From NCBI GenBank assembly GCA_015478775.1, contig JADMKP010000007.1:186001-250000 (forward strand): DNA of 64,000 nucleotides. The letters run 5' to 3'. This DNA is from Fermentimonas sp. Lineage in GTDB: Bacteria > Bacteroidota > Bacteroidia > Bacteroidales > Dysgonomonadaceae. The notes below the pieces were generated by a model. That model saw only the letters and a program-made list of their open reading frames with translations. It was not told the origin of the DNA and made no database searches. The translations under genes were made by a program, and so were the position numbers. Below are positions 46,118 to 54,701 of this stretch, piece after piece. Within the stretch, counting starts at the first letter, position 1; each line of letters starts with the position of its first letter.

Positions 46118-47836
46118 ATGAAGAAAACATTTGTTATAATAGCAGCACTGGCATTGTCAATTGGACTATTTGCACAGACACAAGACTCATTATTGAGACG
46201 ACAAATGGAGCTTGAGCGTGAGTTCAACCCCACCCTTCTGGATGCTGATAAGATAAACTCACTGCCCGCTTTGCGTGAGCCTACAATTCAAAAGGCTAAC
46301 ACAAATTACTCAACTTGGGCAGGAAGGGTTACCCCGCCAATTGAAATTGCACTTCCTCGTCCGGGCAGTATAATGACAGATATTCCGTTTAGTACGAAAA
46401 GGGGTTATCTATTCTTAAATGCTGGTAATTATGCCAATATAAATGGAGCTTTTGGTTATAGATTAGTTGAGGATGAGAAGAATAACCTCTCGTTCTCTTT
46501 TCTGCACAACTCCACAAACGGAGATATTAGCTATACTCAGGAGCCGCAGGATGGAGTAGCAGGAAATAGTAATAATGCATATTTAATGGATAACCTGGGG
46601 CAGCTTAACTATATGCACCTTGCAGAATCGCTTAAGCTAAATATGCACCTCTCTTATCTCAATTCTCAATTTAATTATTACGGCAACCCTTTTGAGAATG
46701 AAAGATATTTTGGTAACGAGAAATATAATCTGGGAATGTTGAATGCAAAGGTTGCATTAGAGTCTGCTGAGTCTGACCTGTTGAATTACAGAGGGTTCAT
46801 CGATTTCAAGAACTTCAATACAAAGCAAAGCCAAACGCCTCAATTCGACTGGATGAAGGGTAATCAAATTCACGCATTTGTAGGTTTCGACAAACCATTC
46901 AGAAACAGCAGCAAGATAGGTGTTGATGGTTCTATCATAACCACTTTCTACAATGGTAGCGCCGATAATTACTTTTTGTTTAATGCAGCACCATATGTTT
47001 TATTGGGAAGTGCCAATACTCATGCAAAACTGGGAGTAGATCTGCTTTTTCAGAACTCAGAAAATGCAAAAATGAGGATTGTACCTAACGTTGATCTTAT
47101 GTGGGGACTAACCGAACGCTCATCGTTATACGCAAAAATACATGGAGGGTTTAAGCACAATACGCTTTCCGAAATTATGACTGAATCAAGATATATTCTC
47201 ACTTCAAATCCTATTAGAGCATCATTCTCACACATAGATTTAGAGGTAGGAACCAAAATTGGTGAGGTTAGTGGATTCAGATTCGATGTTTTTGGTGGAT
47301 ATAAGAAAACCGACGATGAGCATTTCTTGATATTAAATGGCAGAGATATTATTGGTGAAGATGCTTTAGGTCCGTTTATGGAAACAATTAAACCAATATA
47401 CGGTACTCTTACTCATTCATATATCGGTGGTATGATACACTCTAATATCTGGTCGCCGCTTGATGTTTCACTCAGGCTTAAAAAGAATTTTTATGACGTT
47501 ACTGAAGTTATGAATAACGATACAGAAATTGCTGATGCTAAAGCTTATAATATGCCCGGTGTCGATATAGATATCATAGCATCTCTTGAGTTGATTCAAA
47601 ACCTTAAGCTTACCTTCAACTATTATTTTGAAGGTGATAGGTGGACCAATTATGAGAATAGAAATATAAAAATGGATAACATAAACGACCTGAATGTTGG
47701 TGGTGTGTATGATATCAATGAATCGTTTTCTCTAAATATTAAAGCAAACAATATTCTTTCGCAAAAATATGATATCTGGTATGGTTATCCTGCACAAGGA
47801 ATAAACGTGGCTGGGGGTTTTACATTAAAATTCTAG
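46118..47836 (+). CDS. TonB-receptor-like outer membrane beta-barrel protein (plugless)
   Basis: A 572-residue protein with a signal peptide (cleavage near 'IGLFAQ'). Residues from about 90 to the end alternate in barrel fashion and the C-terminus '...QGINVAGGFTLKF' ends in Phe like TonB-dependent receptors. There is no recognisable plug or TonB box; the N-terminal 80 residues instead hold 'MELEREFNPTLLDADKINSL', a motif seen in this Bacteroidetes group. So it is more likely a channel or a barrel partner than a TonB-driven importer. It pairs with the upstream TPR protein. Function unknown. Confidence 0.78.
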   Translation: MKKTFVIIAALALSIGLFAQTQDSLLRRQMELEREFNPTLLDADKINSLPALREPTIQKANTNYSTWAGRVTPPIEIALPRPGSIMTDIPFSTKRGYLFLNAGNYANINGAFGYRLVEDEKNNLSFSFLHNSTNGDISYTQEPQDGVAGNSNNAYLMDNLGQLNYMHLAESLKLNMHLSYLNSQFNYYGNPFENERYFGNEKYNLGMLNAKVALESAESDLLNYRGFIDFKNFNTKQSQTPQFDWMKGNQIHAFVGFDKPFRNSSKIGVDGSIITTFYNGSADNYFLFNAAPYVLLGSANTHAKLGVDLLFQNSENAKMRIVPNVDLMWGLTERSSLYAKIHGGFKHNTLSEIMTESRYILTSNPIRASFSHIDLEVGTKIGEVSGFRFDVFGGYKKTDDEHFLILNGRDIIGEDALGPFMETIKPIYGTLTHSYIGGMIHSNIWSPLDVSLRLKKNFYDVTEVMNNDTEIADAKAYNMPGVDIDIIASLELIQNLKLTFNYYFEGDRWTNYENRNIKMDNINDLNVGGVYDINESFSLNIKANNILSQKYDIWYGYPAQGINVAGGFTLKF

Positions 47837-47960
47837 GCAAAAAAACCATATTATAAATGAGGTAAAACTGGTCTAAAAACTATTTTTAATAAATCATCCT
47901 TCCTCATTACGACTAGTTTGTGTACTTTTACGCCAACTAGCACATCATTCATTATAACTG

Positions 47961-47986
47961 CACTTCATACATTATAGTATGAAGTG
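47961..47986 (+). promoter_or_regulatory. Perfect palindrome just upstream of the PBP1A start
   Basis: CACTTCATAC-ATTATA-GTATGAAGTG: perfect ten-base arms, ending 13 bases before the ATG at 48000. A weaker repeat CTAGTT (47913) and AACTAG (47935) flanks a TACTTTTA element upstream. It can be an operator or an RNA hairpin at the ribosome entry site. Confidence 0.6.
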
Positions 47987-47999
47987 ACTCTTCTAAATT

Positions 48000-50396
48000 A
48001 TGGGTAAGAAAATAGAAACTAAGAACAAAAAGTCAAAAGACAACAACAGATCAGTTAAAACAGGTCTGGTTGGATTAATGTGGAAGGCATTCGGGGTACT
48101 GGTTATTTTAGCTGTCCTCTTTTTCACCCTCCTATCTACAGGAGCTGTGGGGTATTTACCAGATATCGATGAACTGGAAAATCCTATAGACAGATATGCT
48201 TCGCAGGTAATAGCATCTAATAATGAACTGCTGTTTACATACTCACTTAGCGACGATAACAGAATAATGGTCGACTATTCCGAACTTTCACCTCACCTTA
48301 TAGGTGCTTTGGTTTCTACCGAAGATATCAGATATTATACCCATTCCGGCATTGACATTATAGGACTAGGAAGGGCAATTTTCAAGACTGTTATACTTCA
48401 AAGAGAAGAAAGTGGTGGAGGTAGTACAATTACACAACAGCTTGCAAAACTCCTTTACTCGCCCAGGGCAAGCAACAAGCTGCAAAGGGTTTTCCAAAAG
48501 CCAGTTGAGTGGGTTATAGCATCAAAATTAGAGAGATATTACACAAAGGATGAAATAATCAACCTCTATCTTAACAAATACGATTTTAATTACAATGCAG
48601 TTGGCATTGAGTCTGCAAGTCGCACTTATTTCAATAAACGTCCAAGTGAACTTACAATAGAAGAAGCTGCATTACTTATTGGTATGCTCAAGAACTCTTC
48701 TTTATATAATCCTGTGCGTCGTCCCGAACTAACTTTGGAACGCCGAAATGTGGTACTTAACCAGATGAGAAAAGCAGGACTTTTATCTCTCGATGAGGTG
48801 GACTCGTTAAAACAACTGCCTATTGAATTAGACTTCAACAGATCAAGTCATATCGATATTGCAGCTCCATATTATCGTCAGCATCTTGCAAAATTAATGA
48901 TGGCAGGTAAGCCCGAAAGAAAAAACTACGCATCGTGGCAAAATCAACAGTTTGCCGAAGACTCACTGGCTTGGATTGAAGACCCCTTATATGGATGGTG
49001 CAATAAAAACTTCAAGTCCGATGGTTCTAATTATAATATATACACCGATGGACTTAAAATATACTCCACCATCGATTCGCGCATGCAAAAACACGCCGAG
49101 GATGCTGTAGAAGAACATATGGGTGGATCTCTTCAAGAAGAGTTTTTTAAAGAGAAAAGAGGTGCAAAATATGCTCCATATTCTAGCGAAGTTGCCAATC
49201 AGGTAGAAGATCTGATGTTAAGAGCAATGAGGCAGACCGAGCGATATCGCATTCTTAAGAATGAAGGATTGAGCGAAGCTGTTATCATCGAAAACTTCAA
49301 GGAGAAGCCTGTTGAAATGAAAGTATTCTCGTGGAAGCACCAGGAAATTGACACAACCATGACTCCCTGGGATTCAATAAGATATCACAAAAACTTCCTT
49401 CGTACCGGGTTTATGGCAATGGACCCATATACAGGGCATGTGAAAGCATACGTGGGTGGTCCTGATTATCAATTCTTTAAATATGACATGGTTACTACCG
49501 GAAAACGTCAGATAGGTTCTACAATCAAACCTTATCTATACACACTTGCAATGGAAGAAGGATTGACTCCATGCACTCCACTGGTTCACCAACCTATAAC
49601 GCTTAAAACGGAAACAGGTGAAGAATGGACACCAAGAAACCCGGGCCACACAAGCGGTGAAACTGTTACAATTAAATGGGGATTGCAACGCTCCAGCAAC
49701 TGGGTAACGGCATATATCATGAGTCAATACTCACCATATGCTTTCGCAAGGATGTTGCAATCTTTTGGACTCAAAACTCCTGCCGACCCCGTAGTATCTC
49801 TTGCTTTAGGACCCAATGACGCATCTGTTTATGAAATGGTTGGCTCCTATTCTTCTTTTATTAATAAAGGAATTCGTGTCGACCCCGTATTAGTAACCCG
49901 CATTGAAGATTCATACGGCAACGAGGTAACATCATTTGTTCCACGCATGAAGGAGATATTTAGCGAATCAACATCATACAAAATGCTAGATATGCTAACA
50001 GCAGTTGTTGATGGCGGTACAGGTAACCGTCTGCGCTGGAGATACAACCTAAAAGGTGAAATGGGAGGTAAAACAGGAACAACAAACAACAACTCCGACG
50101 GATGGTTTATGTCGTTCACGCCCGAACTTGTAGCAGGGTGCTGGGTAGGTGGAGAAGAAAGATCAATTCACTTCGATAGGATGGCTTACGGTCAGGGAGC
50201 CAGCATGGCACTCCCTATTCACGGTCTCTTTTATCAAAAAGTATATGCCGACCCCGATCTTAATTACAAAGACAATGGCAAGTTCGATATTCCCGAAGGA
50301 TACAACCCCTGTGAAGGAAACGAACGTTACTCACCCGACTTCTACCGCAACACAGAGCCTGTGAATAGTAGTGGCATTGATGATATATTTAATTAA
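48000..50396 (+). CDS. mrcA: Penicillin-binding protein 1A (bifunctional transglycosylase/transpeptidase)
   Basis: Polymerises and crosslinks peptidoglycan. The 798 residues have one N-terminal membrane segment (about 30-52), the GT51 domain with 'STEDIRYYTHSGIDIIGLGR' (catalytic Glu), 'GGSTITQQLAKLLY' and 'IINLYLNKYDFNYNAVGIES', then the transpeptidase with SxxK 'GSTIKPYLY', SxN 'RSSNWV' and KTG 'GGKTGTTNN'. All class A motifs are intact. It stands 163 bases after the barrel gene with its own leader, which contains a perfect palindrome. Periplasmic, anchored in the inner membrane. Confidence 0.95.
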   Translation: MGKKIETKNKKSKDNNRSVKTGLVGLMWKAFGVLVILAVLFFTLLSTGAVGYLPDIDELENPIDRYASQVIASNNELLFTYSLSDDNRIMVDYSELSPHLIGALVSTEDIRYYTHSGIDIIGLGRAIFKTVILQREESGGGSTITQQLAKLLYSPRASNKLQRVFQKPVEWVIASKLERYYTKDEIINLYLNKYDFNYNAVGIESASRTYFNKRPSELTIEEAALLIGMLKNSSLYNPVRRPELTLERRNVVLNQMRKAGLLSLDEVDSLKQLPIELDFNRSSHIDIAAPYYRQHLAKLMMAGKPERKNYASWQNQQFAEDSLAWIEDPLYGWCNKNFKSDGSNYNIYTDGLKIYSTIDSRMQKHAEDAVEEHMGGSLQEEFFKEKRGAKYAPYSSEVANQVEDLMLRAMRQTERYRILKNEGLSEAVIIENFKEKPVEMKVFSWKHQEIDTTMTPWDSIRYHKNFLRTGFMAMDPYTGHVKAYVGGPDYQFFKYDMVTTGKRQIGSTIKPYLYTLAMEEGLTPCTPLVHQPITLKTETGEEWTPRNPGHTSGETVTIKWGLQRSSNWVTAYIMSQYSPYAFARMLQSFGLKTPADPVVSLALGPNDASVYEMVGSYSSFINKGIRVDPVLVTRIEDSYGNEVTSFVPRMKEIFSESTSYKMLDMLTAVVDGGTGNRLRWRYNLKGEMGGKTGTTNNNSDGWFMSFTPELVAGCWVGGEERSIHFDRMAYGQGASMALPIHGLFYQKVYADPDLNYKDNGKFDIPEGYNPCEGNERYSPDFYRNTEPVNSSGIDDIFN

Positions 50397-50442
50397 ACGA
50401 AGCAGTTAAATATAGTACTAACTCTATAAAACTTCATGTTTT

Positions 50443-50568
50443 ATGCAAGAATTATATAAACCCAGTTCTAAAGAATTAGAATCAATAGAAGCGGGTAGAA
50501 AGGATATTGAAGAAGGAAAATACAAGCCTCATAATAATGTTATGAAAGATGTAGAGTTATTGTTATGA
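50443..50568 (+). pseudogene. Remnant antitoxin ORF (41 residues)
   Basis: A short ORF too small for the track: MQELYKPSSKELESIEAG... The part 'ESIEAGRKDIEEGKYKPHNN' looks like the C-terminal half of small antitoxins paired with RelE/ParE toxins in Bacteroidetes and cyanobacteria (pattern 'SI.EGR..I..G.Y....V'). The N-terminal 30-40 residues of a full antitoxin and the usual acidic/Trp end are absent, and an in-frame stop lies upstream at 50419. It overlaps the next tiny ORF by ATGA, as in intact toxin-antitoxin operons. Judged a decayed module; family recognition is from memory of the pattern. Confidence 0.55.
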
Positions 50569-50666
50569 GTATTTACCTAATTTATTATGATATAACAGAA
50601 ACAGAGATTCAAAGACTTTCTTTTTGGGATAACAGACAAAGTCCAGATAAAAGAATTGATATATAA
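50565..50666 (+). pseudogene. Remnant RelE/ParE-type toxin, C-terminal piece (33 residues)
   Basis: The ORF MSIYLIYYDITETEIQRLSF continues WDNRQSPDKR..., matching the last two beta-strands and the 'DNRQ.P' end of ParE/RelE toxins. A full toxin has about 95-100 residues, so roughly the first 65 are missing, including most of the fold. It starts with an ATGA overlap on the antitoxin remnant, which may mark the deletion joint. A hairpin terminator follows 17 bases after the stop. Not expected to be toxic. Confidence 0.55.
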
Positions 50667-50682
50667 TAAAGAATTAAAACCA

Positions 50683-50718
50683 AACGGGGAAGTCGCAAAT
50701 GACCTCCCCGTTTTTTTT
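50683..50718 (+). terminator. Rho-independent terminator after the toxin-antitoxin remnant
   Basis: AACGGGGAAGTC and GACCTCCCCGTT pair with a single mismatch around GCAAAT, and eight T follow on the plus strand. It may serve mrcA and the remnant, and weakly the convergent M56 gene. Confidence 0.85.
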
Positions 50719-50726
50719 CTTATAAA

Positions 50727-52811
50727 CTACTTTTTACTACCATACCCAACTACCACCACCGCATTATCGGGCGTTGGTCCATCGTATGATTTAATACCTT
50801 CACCCTGTAATCTAAACACAACGGGTAAATTCAATACAGTTGTTGTAGCTTCTCCATCAATCGTAGTAGGAGTACAGTCTGGCATTTGATCAATTAGTCG
50901 TTGTACTTCCTTTTCTAAAGAAGGATCAACCCCTTCAACGATATCAATGAAATCAGCCTTCCCAGTAGAAAGAATACGATATCTTGCAACCACCAATCCC
51001 TGTATACCATTCTCTTGTGCAATGACAGGATATCTCACATTATTTGTCAGATATTTCATATATGCATCATTTCCACCGGGAAATTTAGCTTCTACTATAC
51101 TATCCTTTATTTTTTGAAGTTCCTGCTTTTGCTGTTCGCTTAGTGGTTCGTAATCTAACTTAAATGATACTGGCAAAGTATACCTTACATTAACAGGCTG
51201 ACCACGTTGAACGCCCGGTTTCCACTTAGGCATAGACTCAATCACCCTCACTGCTTCGGCATCAATTGATGGATCAACTCCACGAACAACGTTAACATCA
51301 GTAATGCTGCCATCTTTATTCACTACGAAGTTAACAATTACCCTTCCCTGAATACCTTTTTCCTGAGCTTCAATAGGATATCTCACAGAATCACCTAAAA
51401 ATTTCATCATTGCTTCAACTCCATCCGGATACTCAGGTTGTTGTTCTACCACCACAAATATATCTTCGGTTGGAACAGATGAATTATCAGACGTTTTCTG
51501 GTTGTCATCAACATCTCCCGTCAATCTAAAAACAATGGGTAACGTAAAACGAGTGCGAACAATCTCTTCTTTTTGCATTCCAGGTTTCCATTTTGGCATA
51601 GCCTCAATTACTCGTATAGCCTCGTCATCTAAATGTGGATCTATACCTCTTACAATTTGTACATCTGATACAGAGCCATCTTTTTCAATTACAAAATTGC
51701 AAATTACCCTACCTTGAATACCGTTAGTCATAGCTTCAAAAGGGTATCTTATAGTCTCACCTAAAAATCTCATCATTGCATCAACCCCACCCGGATACTC
51801 AGGCATCTCTTCAACCACCACAAAAACCTCATCTGTTTCTGCTAATTTAACTGGTGGTTGCGGTAGCGGTGGCGGTGGTGGCGGTGATGGTACTTGAATA
51901 GTTTGCTCATTCTCTCTCGCATAAACACTATTTGCTGCAATAAGAACAAAAAACATTGGCAGCATCAGCAGATATTTTGCCAGCTTAAGCGAAGAAGATT
52001 TGGTTTTATTCATCATCATAATTCTCTGTTTTAATTGTGATACATTAAAGTTATTTACTATCTGAACTGCAGTTTCATGATAAGTCAGTCTTAAAAGGTG
52101 GTATTGATATTCGCGACTATCCACCCCTTTCCTAAGCACTCCCTTGTCGGCAAGATACTCAAGATTCATAGCCATTTCTCGTTTAAAGAACCACACAAAA
52201 GGGTTCCACCAGCTAAAGAGTAATAATACTTCAATTAGCATTACATCAAGTGAGTGTCTTTCTTTTACATGTGTATGCTCGTGAATAATTATTTGATTAA
52301 GCTCCTCTTCGGTGTGCATATCTGTATTAATAAAAATCATTCCAAAGAAGGAGAAAGGTGTAATATCAGTCCTTAAATCATAAACGTCAACACCCGATAC
52401 AGATACTTTTTTACTCTTAACCTTCATTCTGAAAATTGATATCAACTGCCACAAGAAGCGTAAGATAAAAAAGAGCGTAGCAGCAATGTAAATAATTGAT
52501 ATTACTTGCTCCCATGGGATATTGAACGGCCTTACAGCCACCTCGGGTTGCTCTATAATCATTTGCATAGTTGGAGCTTCAAAGAAAACTGTAGCCTCAA
52601 CAACCTTTGGCTCGTCCTTCATAAAATTAAAAACATCGCTCAGTCCAGGTACTACCAATAAAGGATAAAGCAAAGAGAAAGCGATACTAGAAATAAAATA
52701 GAACCTTCTCAAATGCAGAAATGTATCTCTCTTAAACAGAAATGCATATAAGAGATAAAACAGCACCAAAGCAAGATTTACTTGAATAAGATAGATAATT
52801 AAAGGGTGCAT
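50727..52811 (-). CDS. M56 (BlaR1-like) metallopeptidase fused to three TonB C-terminal domains
   Basis: From the ATG at 52811 (MHPLIIYLIQ..., the usual start of the family) the protein has 694 residues; the track start at 52859 would overlap blaI by 20 bases. The N-terminal 290 residues hold four membrane segments and the zinc site 'IIHEHTHVKERH' near residue 177, as in BlaR1/MecR1. A Pro-rich linker ('VPSPPPPPPLPQPP') leads to three TonB-C domains (about 330-410, 450-535, 570-650), each with 'YPGGVDAMMRFLG'-like and 'GIQGRVICNFVIEKDGS'-like segments. It is downstream of BlaI on the same strand, so it probably inactivates that repressor on an envelope signal, possibly tied to the TonB system. 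Confidence 0.9.
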   Translation of the reverse strand: MHPLIIYLIQVNLALVLFYLLYAFLFKRDTFLHLRRFYFISSIAFSLLYPLLVVPGLSDVFNFMKDEPKVVEATVFFEAPTMQMIIEQPEVAVRPFNIPWEQVISIIYIAATLFFILRFLWQLISIFRMKVKSKKVSVSGVDVYDLRTDITPFSFFGMIFINTDMHTEEELNQIIIHEHTHVKERHSLDVMLIEVLLLFSWWNPFVWFFKREMAMNLEYLADKGVLRKGVDSREYQYHLLRLTYHETAVQIVNNFNVSQLKQRIMMMNKTKSSSLKLAKYLLMLPMFFVLIAANSVYARENEQTIQVPSPPPPPPLPQPPVKLAETDEVFVVVEEMPEYPGGVDAMMRFLGETIRYPFEAMTNGIQGRVICNFVIEKDGSVSDVQIVRGIDPHLDDEAIRVIEAMPKWKPGMQKEEIVRTRFTLPIVFRLTGDVDDNQKTSDNSSVPTEDIFVVVEQQPEYPDGVEAMMKFLGDSVRYPIEAQEKGIQGRVIVNFVVNKDGSITDVNVVRGVDPSIDAEAVRVIESMPKWKPGVQRGQPVNVRYTLPVSFKLDYEPLSEQQKQELQKIKDSIVEAKFPGGNDAYMKYLTNNVRYPVIAQENGIQGLVVARYRILSTGKADFIDIVEGVDPSLEKEVQRLIDQMPDCTPTTIDGEATTTVLNLPVVFRLQGEGIKSYDGPTPDNAVVVVGYGSKK

Positions 52812-52839
52812 ATTTTTTTGTTTTAATGGTTTATTATAA

Positions 52840-53202
52840 TCATTTCTGGCTCTTTTCAATAAGCCTTAGAATCTCGTTAAGATCTTCGGCGCTAACCTTT
52901 TGTTCTTTAGCAAAGAAAGAAACCAGCTCTTTGTATGAGTTATCGAAATAACTCTTTACCACGTCAGACAAGAAGTGTCTTTTATACGCCGCTTCTGTAA
53001 TTTTGGGCTTATATACTTTTACATTACCAAATCGCCTCATAGTTAAATAGCCCTTATTCTCGAGATTATTAAAAATTGATGCAACAGTAGTATATGGTTG
53101 TTTTGGCTCTTCCATTTTATCAACTACATCCTTAATTGCACATTCGTTTTGTTGCCATACATGCAACATCACATTCTCTTCTTGAGGGGTTAATCGCTCC
53201 AT
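52840..53202 (-). CDS. BlaI/MecI/CopY family transcriptional repressor
   Basis: A 120-residue winged-helix protein: 'LTPQEENVMLHVWQQNECAI', 'QPYTTVASIFNNLENKGYL' (recognition helix) and a C-terminal dimer part with 'HFLSDVVKSYFDNSYKELVS'. Family members bind TACAnnTGTA-type dyads and are cleaved when an M56 partner senses its signal. The M56-TonB gene follows directly in the same transcript. A near-perfect dyad overlaps the -7 box in front of this gene (53241-53250), which suggests autorepression. No beta-lactamase is next to it, so the regulon is unknown. Confidence 0.93.
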   Translation of the reverse strand: MERLTPQEENVMLHVWQQNECAIKDVVDKMEEPKQPYTTVASIFNNLENKGYLTMRRFGNVKVYKPKITEAAYKRHFLSDVVKSYFDNSYKELVSFFAKEQKVSAEDLNEILRLIEKSQK

Positions 53203-53242
53203 AATATTTTATATTAATTACAACTACAATATTACAACATCA

Positions 53243-53272
53243 CAAATGTACGATTATCTCGTAGTTGTCAAA
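53243..53272 (-). promoter_or_regulatory. Promoter of the blaI-M56 operon with candidate BlaI operator
   Basis: On the minus strand TTTG, 18 bases, TACATTTG fits the Bacteroidetes promoter. The plus-strand bases CACAAATGTA (53241-53250) match nine of ten positions of the MecI/BlaI core TACAnnTGTA, and CAACTAC (53221) and GTAGTTG (53261) form a wider inverted repeat. Confidence 0.6.
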
Positions 53273-53493
53273 TTATTTCGTACGTTTTTATAGTTAAATA
53301 AATATAATCAATTAAATAGTCAAAATTACTTATCATAAATTATAGCACTAAAACTGTCATTTTTTGTGTCTATTTATATAAGCAGTAATTATGGAGAAAA
53401 CCCCTACATACTCCGCACTTTCTCCTGATCCTCCTCGAAATTTTCATTGAGAATTAAGACTTGGTTGGGACTTAATTGGGACTATCTACAAAT
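53273..53493. other. Gene-free stretch between blaI and serC
   Basis: The gap between blaI and serC (53203-53571) holds the blaI promoter at one end and the serC terminator at the other. The middle is AT-rich with no ORF of note; TTGGGACTTAATTGGGACTA near 53465 is a short direct repeat. I see no RNA gene here. Confidence 0.5.
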
Positions 53494-53530
53494 AAAAAGG
53501 AGAGAATCACCAAAGTGAAACTCTCCCTTT
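53494..53530 (-). terminator. Rho-independent terminator of serA-serC
   Basis: On the minus strand AAAGGGAGAG pairs with CTCTCCTTT around a 16-base loop (one bulge) and is followed by TTTATTTG. It is about 42 bases after the serC stop. Confidence 0.7.
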
Positions 53531-53571
53531 ACTATTTATTATTTTTAAATTAATTAGTAGTACGTGCTATA

Positions 53572-54651
53572 TTATATTTGGCTTTCGAAGTCCTGCATAC
53601 ACTTCACAAGTGCTTCAACCGCTTCTTTAGGGCAAGCATTGTATATTGATGCACGGAAACCGCCAACCGAACGGTGACCTTTTATACCTACCATTCCTCT
53701 TTCTGTTGCAAATTGAAGGAATTCGCCCTCTTTATCTTTGTACTTATCGCTCATAACAAAACAAACATTCATAATAGAACGGTCTTCTGTGGCGGCAGTA
53801 CCAACAAAAAGTTTATTCCTGTCTATCTCATCATAAAGAATAGCAGCTTTTTCTTTGTTAAATTTATGCATAGCTTCAAGCCCACCCTGCTCCTTTACCC
53901 ACTTGAGTGTTTCGTGCATTACAAAAACTGAGAATACAGGAGGAGTATTAAACATCGACTGGTTCTTCTCTGAATCACTTATATGAGTGCGATAGTCGAC
54001 CATAGATTGAATGGGGCGACCGGTTTGCCCAAGCAAATCTTCGCGAACGATAACAAATGCTACACCGGCAGGACCTACATTCTTTTGAGCTCCACCATAA
54101 ATAACTCCATATTTAGAAATGTCGATTGGGCGACTTAAAATATCTGAAGACATATCGGCAACCAAAGGAACCGGGCTATCAATATCTTCGTGAAGCTCGG
54201 TGCCATAAATTGTATTGTTGGTAGTAATATGAAAATAATCGGCATCGGCAGGGATTGTATAATCTTTGGGTATATACGAATAGTTTTTATCTTCTGAAGA
54301 AGCGATTACATCAACCTCGCCATAAAACTTAGCCTCTTTAATTGCTTTTTTTGCCCATACACCTGTTTGCAAATAAGCAGCCTTTTTCTTCATCAAATTG
54401 GCAGGCAATGTAAAAAACTGAGTGCTTGCTCCTCCGCCTAGAAATAGTACATGATAACCTTCGGGAATATTTAGAAGTTCTTTCCAAAGCTCACGGGTTT
54501 CTTGCATTACGCGCTCCCAGCCTGGAGTACGGTGTGATATCTCGAGAAGGCCTATCCCTGTATTATCAAAATTACGTATTGCATCAATAGCAGACTCAAC
54601 TGCTTGTCTGGGGAGAACACAAGGTCCTGCATTAAAATTGTACTTTTCCAT
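53572..54651 (-). CDS. serC: Phosphoserine aminotransferase
   Basis: PLP enzyme that makes O-phosphoserine from 3-phosphohydroxypyruvate; also used in pyridoxal phosphate synthesis. The 359 residues begin '[16 protein letters not shown]', contain '[12 protein letters not shown]', '[13 protein letters not shown]', '[13 protein letters not shown]' and the PLP-lysine '[19 protein letters not shown]', and end '[15 protein letters not shown]', all typical. It is the second gene of serA-serC, 50 bases after serA. No serB is nearby. Full length. Confidence 0.97.
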   Translation of the reverse strand: MEKYNFNAGPCVLPRQAVESAIDAIRNFDNTGIGLLEISHRTPGWERVMQETRELWKELLNIPEGYHVLFLGGGASTQFFTLPANLMKKKAAYLQTGVWAKKAIKEAKFYGEVDVIASSEDKNYSYIPKDYTIPADADYFHITTNNTIYGTELHEDIDSPVPLVADMSSDILSRPIDISKYGVIYGGAQKNVGPAGVAFVIVREDLLGQTGRPIQSMVDYRTHISDSEKNQSMFNTPPVFSVFVMHETLKWVKEQGGLEAMHKFNKEKAAILYDEIDRNKLFVGTAATEDRSIMNVCFVMSDKYKDKEGEFLQFATERGMVGIKGHRSVGGFRASIYNACPKEAVEALVKCMQDFESQI

Positions 54652-54701
54652 TGATTTATAAGTTTTATAGAGTTTTGTACTAGAATTTTGTTGGTAGAGT
54701 C

